From Leishmania martiniquensis (taxonomy: Eukaryota > Euglenozoa > Kinetoplastea > Trypanosomatida > Trypanosomatidae), in contig NC_090147.1 in NCBI RefSeq assembly GCF_017916325.1, positions 322,001 through 386,000 of the forward strand: a DNA stretch of 64,000 nucleotides, written 5' to 3'. The position numbers and the translations under genes are program-made. The notes beneath the pieces were generated by a model. The model saw nothing but the letters and a program-made list of their open reading frames with translations. It searched no databases and had not been told where the DNA came from. Below, one piece after another: positions 50,469 through 60,900 of this stretch. Every line of letters begins with the position of its first letter. The stretch's first letter is position 1.

Positions 50469-53400
50469 ATGACGTCGTCTGCTCCGTTCACAATGGCGAT
50501 CGAGTTCGCGCCGGATGAGAGTTGCGTCTCTTTCACCGGCTCTGTCACGATCACTAAAACAACGCTGACCGTGTTCCACGCAAGCGGCAGCACCGTCGCG
50601 TTCATGCGCGATCCCGCAGCAAATGGGCGCGCTCTCTTCGTTGGTGTGTGCAGCATACCGCTGATCCAATTCTATCGCCACAAGAACGTCATCACCCTTA
50701 TGCGCGGCTCCAGCTTATTGTTCGATAACGCCGCCCCCTCGATGGGGCTCGACCTCGGTGCTGACGGCGACATCCACGCGAACACCGCCATCCGCGACAG
50801 CAACCGCTCCAGCCGTGACGACCCAACCACGTGGGAGACGCTGGCGCTGCACTGCGCCTCGCTAGATCACTGCGACCGCCTTGTCGAGGTACTACTCACT
50901 CGAAACGCGGCGGAGGCGTTCGTGCCGCCGTTTCCAATGCGCTCGGAAGCTCACAGCTCGCGCAATACGTCCACCCCGACGAGTGTGAACACTTACCACC
51001 GCCACAACGATCAGAGCGAGCGCGCCAGCAGTCGCCACAGCTCGCCGACCTTGGACAACCGGCACCTGACGCCTACCCGTATCAGCCAGCGTCCGGATCG
51101 GAATGACAGCATACAGCGCGCCAGCATTCACCGCATCGCTTCGCAGACGGAGATGTCGACCTCGCGCAGCTTCCGCCTGCCGAGCCGCCGAGAAAATGAT
51201 GACGCAGTAACGCAGTCGTCGGTGCGCAGCAGTGAGCTCACGTCGCGTAGCTCGCGCTTGCATTCTCGTCGCGAGAACGATGACCCGGTGATCACGACGA
51301 CGCCATCGCAGTCGATCCGCTCTGTGCGGCAGCGCGTGGCTCCCGGCCGCTCCACTACCTACTCCACGCCGAGTATACCCAGCTCCGAGAAATCGCTGAT
51401 GCCGGAGCGCCGCCACCACAGCTCCACAATGAGACGCGATTCACCGGCATCGACTTCGTCGCACAGTAGCGTGCGCATGTCAGCACACCGACGCCTGGCG
51501 GGCCCGGCAGAGCGCGAGTTCGCCACGGCAGAGGAGGCCCGCTCTCATCACCGCTCGCACCGGCGCGACGGTCACTCCTGCTCCTCGAGGCAGTCTCGGT
51601 CACCGCGCCGAAACGGTGCCGCCGCTACCGCAGACGAAGGCCGCCATAAGCACCGCCGCGGTACCCCACGTAGCGCGCGTGACACTACCAGCGCAACTTC
51701 AAGCCCCGCCCCCGGCTCAGCGCGGCGCCGGCATGTCTCACCCCACGCCAGTGCGGCGGACTACAGCGCCAGTATCAACCCACACAGCGCTGTGCCGTCC
51801 GCGAAAAGGTCGGAGCAGGACGCCTTCCTGCGCAGCATTCAGCGGCTGCAGCACCACCGCCTGCACCTTATGCAGCACCTTCACAAGGAGGTCGTGCATC
51901 AAGCGTACTTGGCGGAGGAGGCGAGGGTAAAGGCAGCGATGGCGTCTGCCAAGGCGAGCCGGCCGCGCGAACGCACCAACTCGCCAGCCGGCGCACGACC
52001 GTCGGTGATCGCCGCGGAGGCGGCGCGCCTCCGCGAGATCGAGGCTCGATTAGAGCAAGTTGAGGCCCTCCACCGGGAGGCGGAGCGCGAGCGCGAGGAG
52101 GCGGCGCGGCTGCGTCGTGAGTACGAGTGGAGGAACGAAGAGCTGAGTGCACGCATGGGCGCCACCACTGCGGCTGCCCTCCCAGGCCTGCTGAGCGGCA
52201 CCGGCCAGGTCTCGGAGCGGAACTCGTCCGTGATGACTCCTCGGTGTAGCAGTGTGCACCCCACGAGCGAGCAGCTGATGTTGCTGCCTCACCAGAATGG
52301 CGGTGGCAGCACCTACCCCTTGGCGGCTCACCACGGCTGCCACATGCCCCTCGAGTGGGTGCTGGCATCCGATCCGGCCGCGGCCCCGCGCCCGGATGAC
52401 GTGGACCTCAGCGTCGCCATCATAGACCGCTACGTCTTTGGCGAGGAGTGGAGTCGCATCTTCCCTGCCCACGAAGCGGAAGCCCGTTTCAACGCTCAGA
52501 TCGACGTCTGCCTGGCAATGAAGCTACCACGCCGCCTCGTGACCATCACCCACATCGCAGTTGACCGCCCCGGCTTGCGTTTGACGGCAGAGATTCACTA
52601 CGACCGTGCGAAGATGGAGCGCGATGGGGTGGAGCGGCGCATGAGCGGTTGCCCGTTCCGCTTCCTCCAGCGCTTGTACGACATGCGCGACTTGTACGAC
52701 TCCGCTCACAACAGCGCCGCCGCGCTCGCCGGCAGCAGCAGAGCGCCGATTCTCATGAGACTAAGCTCCGCCAGTGGCCGTCGCCCCTCCACAGCGACAT
52801 CGCGCCAGGCGTCTCGCACACTGTCGGCGCAGCGCCGCCGCTCAGGTTGTGGCGTGCCGTATAGTAACAGCGACGTCAGTGAGATCGCTGGCGACTTCGG
52901 CGACGACTACAGCGCTGACGCCCACCTCGAGTACTACTGCTACCGCGTTGAGGACCGCGTCTCCTCTGCGGAAGAGCGCATGGCGGAGCGGCGCAAGCGC
53001 ATGGCCGCGGAGTTGCGCCGCCAGAACGCAGGAAACGTAGCCCAGATGGAGGAGGAGGAGGGGTATCACCGCGATTTCATTCAGCTCTCTGAGGCGAAGG
53101 ACCGGCAAGCGATTGGTCGGGAGGCCCGCTCGAACGTCAAGGCGACGCTGACGACTTCCATGGCGCACCTCGACGAGGAGGAGCGCGTGGAGCGGGCTGC
53201 GATGGAGGTTGGCGCGGCTCGCCAGCTGCACGTACTTATGGGCGTCCACCGCCGAAAGCTCGCACTTTTCGGCTTGCAAGTCAGCGAGGCAGAGCGGCGG
53301 AGGCAGATTGCCGCACAGCAGGCGCAGGCCCGGCGCGACCTTAATGACGCCATGAACCCGGCGTGCGCCGTGCAGCGGAAACAGGCAGAACGCCGGGCGC

Positions 53401-54446
53401 GCGAGGCGGAGGTACTTGCAGGTTGCGGCGCCGCGCACGCGAGCCAGCAGGAGCTAGAGATTGCCGTGGCGGACCTGGAGGCGGACGAGGTGAAAGCGCG
53501 TGCGATTATCCGCTCGCAAGCGATGGAGGCGCTACTCGATCTGCTCTTCCACTCGCCGGCACCGAGATCCAAGGATGGCCGCCGTGCCCCGTCGCACGCG
53601 TCGTCCACGCTGAAGGCGCTGCTGGGTGACATGTGGGCCGAGGAAGTGGCCCAGCGGCATCAGATCGTCGCCGATGAACGCCGCCGTCGCGCTCTGTACC
53701 GGCAGGATGACGTCATCAAGCGCGAGGCGGCGGGCCGTGTGACCGTCGAGGAGGCGGAGATGGACGCTCGCGATACTATTGTGGATGACGTGATGGCGCT
53801 CAACCGTCATCAGCTGGAGCGCCGGCTGAGCGTTCGCGAGCAGCTCCTTAGTATCCTTAGCGAGGAGCAGTTCTACCGCAAGGCGGTTCTGTCGGACGAG
53901 CAGGACGCCTTCGAAGTCGTCGCGGAGCTGTTCTCGGCAAGCCTGAAGGACTTGCTGACCCGCGTGCCGGAGGTCGGCGATGACGACGATGAGGATCTGC
54001 GCCGCCGCCGCGTGAGCGCAAAGCGGCAGGCGAAACCGTTTCACTACATGACGTTCACGCCGGATGACATGGACTACCCCCCGAGCGCTGCGCTCGCCAT
54101 TGAAGGCATCGTCGGCTGCTCGATCAACAAGAACCTCGAGGTGGTCAGCGTGGCCCGGCCGCTCGCGAAGGCGGAGGAGGAGGACCTACAGCTGCAGGCA
54201 GGAGACATGATTCTGGACGTGGCGGGCCACTCCCTGCACTCCCTGTCGCACATGCGTGAGGTTCTCTCGAATCGAGTCATGCAGATCCAGGAGGAGGCCT
54301 TTGCCGAGTTCCCAGACGTGCCGCAGGAGCAGCTCACCACCAACCCGGCCTTGCAGAAGTACATCGAGGTGCTCTGCGAGCATCACAACTTCCTGGTGCA
54401 AGTACTGCGCGGATGTGAGATCTACCAGATCATTGTGCGGTCCTAA
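50469..54446 (+). CDS. Large coiled-coil protein with N-terminal PH-like and C-terminal PDZ-like domains
   Basis: 1325 residues from the ATG at 50469. The N-terminal 150 residues (beta-rich: SCVSFTGSVTITKTTLTVFH, VITLMRGSSLLFD, then LALHCASLDHCDRLVEVLL) look PH-like. Residues about 160-480 are Ser/Arg/His-rich, with a duplicated motif SRRENDD around 238 and 269. From about 455 to 1190 it is largely charged helix/coiled coil, broken by a Ser-rich part near 760-790; many Ala/Arg/Glu heptads such as EAARLRREYEWRNEELSARM. The end (about 1205-1325) contains a PDZ-like unit, IEGIVGCSINKNLEVVSVAR and LQAGDMILDVAGHSLHSLSH. This composition is typical of trypanosomatid flagellar or cytoskeletal structural proteins, but no orthologue is recognised. 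The frame is open further up (50352) only through CT-rich sequence. Confidence 0.85.
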   Translation: MTSSAPFTMAIEFAPDESCVSFTGSVTITKTTLTVFHASGSTVAFMRDPAANGRALFVGVCSIPLIQFYRHKNVITLMRGSSLLFDNAAPSMGLDLGADGDIHANTAIRDSNRSSRDDPTTWETLALHCASLDHCDRLVEVLLTRNAAEAFVPPFPMRSEAHSSRNTSTPTSVNTYHRHNDQSERASSRHSSPTLDNRHLTPTRISQRPDRNDSIQRASIHRIASQTEMSTSRSFRLPSRRENDDAVTQSSVRSSELTSRSSRLHSRRENDDPVITTTPSQSIRSVRQRVAPGRSTTYSTPSIPSSEKSLMPERRHHSSTMRRDSPASTSSHSSVRMSAHRRLAGPAEREFATAEEARSHHRSHRRDGHSCSSRQSRSPRRNGAAATADEGRHKHRRGTPRSARDTTSATSSPAPGSARRRHVSPHASAADYSASINPHSAVPSAKRSEQDAFLRSIQRLQHHRLHLMQHLHKEVVHQAYLAEEARVKAAMASAKASRPRERTNSPAGARPSVIAAEAARLREIEARLEQVEALHREAEREREEAARLRREYEWRNEELSARMGATTAAALPGLLSGTGQVSERNSSVMTPRCSSVHPTSEQLMLLPHQNGGGSTYPLAAHHGCHMPLEWVLASDPAAAPRPDDVDLSVAIIDRYVFGEEWSRIFPAHEAEARFNAQIDVCLAMKLPRRLVTITHIAVDRPGLRLTAEIHYDRAKMERDGVERRMSGCPFRFLQRLYDMRDLYDSAHNSAAALAGSSRAPILMRLSSASGRRPSTATSRQASRTLSAQRRRSGCGVPYSNSDVSEIAGDFGDDYSADAHLEYYCYRVEDRVSSAEERMAERRKRMAAELRRQNAGNVAQMEEEEGYHRDFIQLSEAKDRQAIGREARSNVKATLTTSMAHLDEEERVERAAMEVGAARQLHVLMGVHRRKLALFGLQVSEAERRRQIAAQQAQARRDLNDAMNPACAVQRKQAERRAREAEVLAGCGAAHASQQELEIAVADLEADEVKARAIIRSQAMEALLDLLFHSPAPRSKDGRRAPSHASSTLKALLGDMWAEEVAQRHQIVADERRRRALYRQDDVIKREAAGRVTVEEAEMDARDTIVDDVMALNRHQLERRLSVREQLLSILSEEQFYRKAVLSDEQDAFEVVAELFSASLKDLLTRVPEVGDDDDEDLRRRRVSAKRQAKPFHYMTFTPDDMDYPPSAALAIEGIVGCSINKNLEVVSVARPLAKAEEEDLQLQAGDMILDVAGHSLHSLSHMREVLSNRVMQIQEEAFAEFPDVPQEQLTTNPALQKYIEVLCEHHNFLVQVLRGCEIYQIIVRS

Positions 54447-56818
54447 AGCGGCGAGAGTGCTGGTGGACTTCGCCTGCTTCCTGCGCAGTGCTCTGCAGCG
54501 TAATGCTGTCGCTCGAACAAATTGCGCGTCCTGATGATCAGAGCTGCATGCTGCCAGCCCCCTCGCTCGGCGCGTGCTTTTTCCCGAGAGCGTGTTCGGC
54601 AGCTCTGCGTCCGCGTGCGCGTGGGACTCAGTGTGGTCGTGTGCTCTCTCGCCCTCAGACCTTTCCCCCGCCTCTGCGTGCTCTTTGGCTTCTCGTCGCC
54701 CCTCCCCCTCCCCCCTCCCTATAGAAACGCCTTCGCCGACGAGCTCGCGCCGCTGTCGCCGGCATGCACGTCGAGGTGTGCGCGTGTGCGTTCCACACAA
54801 GCGCACGCCATCCCCTCCTCTGCGAAGTGCTGCTGCCTCTGCCAAGGGCGCATCTTACATTGTGTAAATTTCGCTGCCGTTTTTTTGATCTGAAACCTTT
54901 TCGGTCGTGAGGGACTCCCCCGCACGGTGCCGTCGACCTCGTTGCTTGTCTGTGTCCAGTCCCCCCTTCTCCCCCCTTTTCCTCCCTCTCTCTCGTGTGT
55001 ATGTGTGCGTGTGCCCCTCTCTCGTCGCTTCTACGCTTCTCCTCCAATCACTTTGGCTCGCCCTCGGCGCCGCTAGCTCGAGGAGGCCCCTCCCCTCCCC
55101 TCCCTCGCCCGCCTCGACACGCACACAAACGATGGGGAGAGTTGGCGCTTCGATAGAGGTCTCGATTTCTTTCTTTACGCATTAGCGACCGCCTCTGCAC
55201 ACTAAGAGAAAGCGCTTTGTATCGCTTTATATAAATGAGGACATCCGTCGAGTGCGGCTCATCGTTGCCACCCCGACCTCCCCTGTAGCAGCTCGCCTTT
55301 GCGCCCCTCTCTTCCTCCCTTCACTCTCAAGCGACATCGAGATGGCTGTGCAGACTGTGCGTGTGCGTGTGTGTGTGTGTGTGTCGGGGGTGGGGTGGGG
55401 TGGCAAGGGGATGAGATGAGGGGTGCCGGCATGCTGCGGTGCAGCTGCGGATGAGTTTAGCAGCGCAAGCTCCATGATTGACAATGACGATGCACGTAAG
55501 CGCACGTAAAAAAATACACGCCCCCCCATCAGGTGCACATGAGCGTGCCGGGGAGTGGCGCCCACCTCCTCTGCTCCTCCCCCTCTTCTCCACCCAACGA
55601 CGCTCTTTGGTCTATGCACATGCCCCCGACTCTCTGCTCGCTCACGTCCCTCTCACTATCGCCCTACCACCGCCGCCTCTCGATCTCTGCCTCTGATAAT
55701 CTAATGAACAGAACTCGCTGAGTACTCTTTTGATGTGCGCCCACAGTGTCGTACACGCTTAGCTTCACCTCCGAGTGGAATCTTTCAACCAGGCGTGATG
55801 CCGCTGCTCGTGATGCGCCCGTTTCTCTCTGTGCTCTTCTCGACCCTGCACCGCGCACGCTTCACCGTTTCAGCTGTCTGTAAGCGTTTCCTGCGAGGCC
55901 CGCCATGACCCGACTAGCGAACAGCGCCTTCCCTCCCGCACCGCATCCTTTCTCCCTTTTCCTTCGATGATTGGCTTGCGCCTCCCCTCTCCGTCGCCCC
56001 TGCGCCGCATCGTGGAGTGGTTTGAGGGCGCACCAGTACCTGACCGACGCGAAAGGGAAGGCTGCGAGCACCGCTGAAGCTGCCTGCGGAGCAGGAATGC
56101 CTCTATGCGGCGCTGCAGTGGTGCCCTGGGCAGGGAGCGCCGACCGCGAGCGCTCCCTCGCTCCTCTCGAACGCCCTGTCCCTCTTCCCCCGCCAAACGC
56201 ACGTCTGCTGGCGCGTGCACCGGCCGCCGCAGAGGGTCGTCGAGGTGCTTGCGTCTCTTGACGTACGCTGATATACGGCATGTATATGTGCGGGGGGTGG
56301 GGGGTCTTCGGCTTCGGCTTCGCTCAGCGCATGCGCCGTTCGCCCTCTGCTTTCTCCATGCCCCACTTTGTGTTGCCCTTTTCCTCCGAGGGAGGGAGGA
56401 GGGCCCTTCACTTCCGCTCGCCCTCGCCCTGCGCAACGCCCCGTCTCCCCAGCGCAAGCTCCCGCCAGTCGATCCCCCCTTCCCCCCTTCCCCCCTCCCT
56501 CTCCTGCCAGACAGAAAGCCGTAAGCGGAGATCGCGGTGTACTCTCATCTGTGCGGGAGTCGGAGCATATGCGCGTGTCGACGCTCCTGAAGGAAAAAAA
56601 GGGTCGCTGCATTCGTGCCCAGTGCCGCCTCGCTGTAAGCAGTGCACACCCACACCCACACACCCACACACGCACACACTAATGGACTATGGGGATGCGA
56701 CCGATGGATGTGAATGTGCTCTTCCGCCCATGACCGAGCGCTGCAATTTTTTTTCCCTTTCACGTCTCTCTCTCCCCTCTCCCTTCCTCTTTGTGGCACA
56801 GAAGCAAGAGCAAGCACC
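54447..56818. other. Intergenic region before the first old yellow enzyme
   Basis: No gene recognised. A GT run then a G-rich run (GGGGG-T-GGGG-T-GGGG) at about 55358-55411, CT-rich tracts around 54960-55010 and 56480-56520, and a CA run at 56647-56680. Confidence 0.6.
56745..56801 (+). promoter_or_regulatory. Probable trans-splice acceptor for OYE copy 1
   Basis: T/C tract (about 56745-56792) followed by AG at 56800-56801 and a 17-nt leader to the ATG at 56819. Confidence 0.5.
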
Positions 56819-57970
56819 ATGTCCACTGCCTCCAACACCATCGACGCGATGCTGCGGCCGCTCGTGATAGGGAAGCTGTCCATGCCGAACCGCTTCGTCA
56901 TGGCGCCGCTGACCCGCTGCCGCGCTGACGACAACCACGTGCCTACCGCTGCGATGGTGCAGCACTACGCCGACCGCGCCTCAATGGGTCTCATCATTAC
57001 GGAGGCAACACAAATCCAGGAAGGCTACTCAACGTTTGGGCACGAGGGCGGCATCTATGGCAACGAGCAGATGGATGGTTGGAAGAGGGTGACGGATGCG
57101 GTGCACGACAAGGGCGGGCGCATCTTCTGCCAGATACACAACGGTGGCCGCGCCACCGTTCCGTCGAACGTGGACGAAGGCGTGCGCATCGTTGCGCCGT
57201 CTGCGGTTGCCATTACCGGCCATGAATGCGCTAGCACGTTTGCGCGTGATGGCAGGAAGCATGCGTACCCCGTGCCGCATGCGATGACTGCGGAGGAGAT
57301 TGAGCGCTACGTGCAGCTGTACGCGACTGCTGCTCGCAATGCGATGGCTGCCGGATTCGATGGCGTGGAGGTGCACGGCGCAAACGGGTATCTGATCGAT
57401 GAGTTTATCAAGTCGGGCTCAAACAAGCGCACCGATGAGTATGGCGGCAGCATCGAGAACCGGTGCCGCTTCCTGTTCGAGGTGATGGATGCTGTGATTG
57501 AGGCAGTTGGCCGCGAGCACGTTGGCCTGCGCATCTCACCCCTGAACAGCTACAATGACCAAAGCGATGCGGACCCGGAGGCGCTAACGCGGTACATCTG
57601 CTCGCAGCTGAACGCACGTCGGATTGCGTTTCTGGACGTGATGCGTGGCGATTTTTATAGTCAAGTGCGCGGTGCGGACAAATGGGCACGCGAGGAGTAC
57701 GAGGGCGTGCTGTTCACTGGCATGGGCTTCGAGATGGATGAAGCAGTGAAGACGGTGGAGAGTGGCGCTGCCGATGCCGTCGTATTTGGGACCAAGGCGC
57801 TTGCGAATCCTGACCTGGTAGAACGTGCTACCGCTGGTGCGGAACTGAACAAGCCCGATCCCGCGACGTTCTACACCACCGGTGAGCCGGGGTACAATAC
57901 CTATCCGTTCATGGACTGCTCTTCTCGCGTGACCGCGAGCTCGGGCGTGCAGGCGACGCCTCCGCAGTAA
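56819..57970 (+). CDS. Old yellow enzyme family NADH:flavin oxidoreductase, copy 1
   Basis: 383 residues, the usual OYE length, forming a single TIM barrel that binds FMN. Motifs: RFVMAPLTRCRA (Thr32 near the flavin), FCQIHNGGRA (Gln site), HGANGYLIDEF with His186, Asn189 and Tyr191 as the substrate-binding pair and proton donor, then NKRTDEYGGSIENRCRF, and the phosphate-binding C-terminal part DAVVFGTKALANPDLVERA. All key residues are present, so an active ene-reductase that uses NAD(P)H to reduce alpha,beta-unsaturated carbonyls is expected. The T. cruzi relative is the known OYE that makes prostaglandin F2-alpha and activates some nitro/quinone drugs. No signal or targeting peptide; cytosolic. 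A related gene follows 5 kb downstream. Confidence 0.95.
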   Translation: MSTASNTIDAMLRPLVIGKLSMPNRFVMAPLTRCRADDNHVPTAAMVQHYADRASMGLIITEATQIQEGYSTFGHEGGIYGNEQMDGWKRVTDAVHDKGGRIFCQIHNGGRATVPSNVDEGVRIVAPSAVAITGHECASTFARDGRKHAYPVPHAMTAEEIERYVQLYATAARNAMAAGFDGVEVHGANGYLIDEFIKSGSNKRTDEYGGSIENRCRFLFEVMDAVIEAVGREHVGLRISPLNSYNDQSDADPEALTRYICSQLNARRIAFLDVMRGDFYSQVRGADKWAREEYEGVLFTGMGFEMDEAVKTVESGAADAVVFGTKALANPDLVERATAGAELNKPDPATFYTTGEPGYNTYPFMDCSSRVTASSGVQATPPQ

Positions 57971-60900
57971 GATTGGTAGTGGTGGTGGTGGGGGCGGGGG
58001 ACTTTCGTGGACACCTCGCTGAATGAGCGCGGCCACCTGCTGCTGCTGAGCCTGTGAGAAAGGGTTGGCGGTGCCCATCTCTGTTGGACGGGTCTGATGC
58101 TGTGGCAACGGGAGGGGCCACGCGCCGGTGAGAAGTGCCGCCTTTGAGCGGCTTTCGACGTGCGCGCTCATCTCTCTCCCTCTCTCATTTTCTCTTTTTT
58201 TTCTTAGTTGTTCCTGTGCTTCGTCGGCGCGTCCCTTTCCCTCTTCGCCGTCCCTCTCTCTCCCTCCCTCCCACCTTCTCTCTCTCCCTGTCCCTCTTTC
58301 CCTGTCCCCTTCTGCCTCAACCGTCTGGGCGCGCGCGCGCCAAACTTCTCGCATACGCATGTGACGGGAAGACATCTTTATATCGTACGCAAAGGTTGCG
58401 ACTGCAGTCCAACGTGCAACTACCGGCGTCAAGATAGATAGAGCGAGAGAGAGAGCTGCTTGCACGCCATGCGGTCGAGAGGCGATGACGGAGGGTAGCG
58501 ACACTGCTGGTGATCGCGGTGCGAGAGTGCGTATCAGAGCGCTCCATCGCTGGTCCTGCGCATCGGCCTTTGCCCCCTTCTGGGCCCAATACCGATTCCC
58601 TCCCGATTGCTAATGATTCCCCCGTTTTCGACTTGCCTCTTCCTCTACGTGGCCTCCCCGGGTTGCCGCCTTCCGAAGGCCACACACATACATACATACA
58701 CATACACATAAACGCCGCTGCAGCAACCAGGGGCGGGGAGGGCCACTTCCAGTGGCGAGGAATACGCACAGCAGCAGCACACGAGAGGGAACTGCCGTTT
58801 GCCTTTGTATTCGTACGTACACGTGCACCCCTCGGTGGCTCGAGTCCCTCTCTTAACCTTCTCATGATCCCCATTTCCGTACTTCACACGGCTGAGATCT
58901 TTCGGATGCCGGCGGCGCGTCGCACTGGGCTGATCACACTTTTTTTTTCGCCCATTGGCTGTTGCGTTGATATTGGAATGCGCTATTGACGCCTTCTCGT
59001 GCTGCTGCCGCTGATGGAACCTGCCAGCGGGATGGGGAACGCATCGTTGCGTTCAGCGCCATGGCCAGTGGTCACCGCCCTCCTCCCTCCTCAAGTTCAA
59101 CTCGGCGCGTGCGCAAGAGGTGAGGAAACCCACAGAACAGCGGACACACCTCCTTCTCTCAAGTGTGCCGCCAGCGGAGACTTGAGCGTCGCAGACAGGC
59201 CTGCACTGGTGAAGTACCGCCGAGAGGTACGACCACGATGAAGGCTGCTGTCGGCCACTGCGGATTGTGTCGACGATTCAGCCAATGCACCCGTCCCCGG
59301 GCGCCGTTCGGATGAGGGCGGCCAGGCCGACACTGTGCCCGATGTGCTGCGCGAGATGGGCGGACCGCTGGAGGCTCTACGGACACCACGCCTCACGCAC
59401 CGCTCTTGCGCGCAGCGGCCTGCCGGCGCACATCTCGCTCGCGCTGCGTGGGCCGGCCCCGCCGCGTATCTACCGCGAGCCCTCCACAACCCCTCGCAGA
59501 CGCCGCGTGCGCTGCCATCCGTTTCTGGCGTGGCGTATGGCGTCAACGCAGGGCATTGTGAGGCGCGCAGAGAGGGCGCGAGGAGACGCATACCAATTAA
59601 GCCCACTGTGCGCGCGTGCGGGGTATGCGGTGTCTCCTCCGTCCAACCGGATGCGCCGATGCAGTAAAGATGCAGGGTGGGCGGGTGCGTGGCGAGAAGG
59701 CCACAAGCAGCGCCATCATGTACACCCTGCGCACTACAGTGGAGGCTCTCCACACCATACAATGGGGTGTGGCCTGCTTGGCTGTTGGGCTCACCCAGCA
59801 TGCGCGTATGCCCCTACTTTCCCTGTGGGCCCCCATGGCCGACGCCACCACCACCATCGCCGCCGCTGTGGAGCGTTACCCTGAGGGCGGCCCACTTGGA
59901 TGAAGGCATGCCGCCCACCCGAGTCTGTGTGGCGTGCTGTGGTGCAGCAGGTACCGGAGGAATTGAGGAAGCGGGTGGCCGTGAGACGCATGGCCCGATT
60001 CGACGGCGGGGCGGTCCGCCGTGCACGGCCTGGACTCATCGGTGGTGCGGGCAGAGGGACAGGGGGGGCGCGTGTGCGGATGGGTACGTGCTGTGGATGT
60101 GTTCGTGATGGAGTGGGCGCGATGGTGGGCAAAGGGTGGCATTACTCAGGGGCATGGCAGAACACAAGGCGTGCTGGGGAGGAAGGTGCTCCGCTGCACC
60201 GTATGGTGATGGCAGAGCTGTGCACGGGCTGCCATGGGCACATGACTGCTGTTGATGTGGTAGTGCGAGCGCATGCGGGCTTGGGCGGAGGCCGTTTTCT
60301 TTGCAGCTGCCGTTGGCATGCATGCGGCGGCGCGCTTCCTCCACCATCGCCTTGCCCTCTCGAATGAGACATGCGAAGCTGGAAAGGGGGGGCGCTCCTG
60401 TGTGCCGGTGACGGCGGGGCTTTGCGCTGCGCCTCCTGTCGAGTGGGCCTCGTTTTCTCTTGCGTTATGCTGAGGGGGCCCGCGGTGACTTGCGCATCCT
60501 GCGCCTCTCTCGAACGTTCACGGACAGAAGACGAGGGAGGGGGAGGGGGAGGGGGAGGGGGCATATCTGCATCGCACAGGGCACAGGAGAGGAGCAGCTT
60601 CCACAAGCCTGACAGCCACTCGCTTGCACACGCGCCAAAAGCGTCCGCCGCCCTTCCGGACAGGCACATGTGATTCGTCTGCCGTCGCATGATGCACGTG
60701 CGTAGGCTCCTTAGCCGCCTCGTCCAACCTCCCCCGCTTCTCTCGCCATGCCGTCTCCCCCCCTCGCTGTGCCAGCGGTGGCTGCTGACGCCGTGAAGGC
60801 ATCGTAGTGGTGCGCTGCGCACACATGTCGGCGTTGCCTTCCGCCCCAGCGGCGGCTTCTCACTGACTCTTCTCACGCACGCATGCACGCGCGCGCCGTA

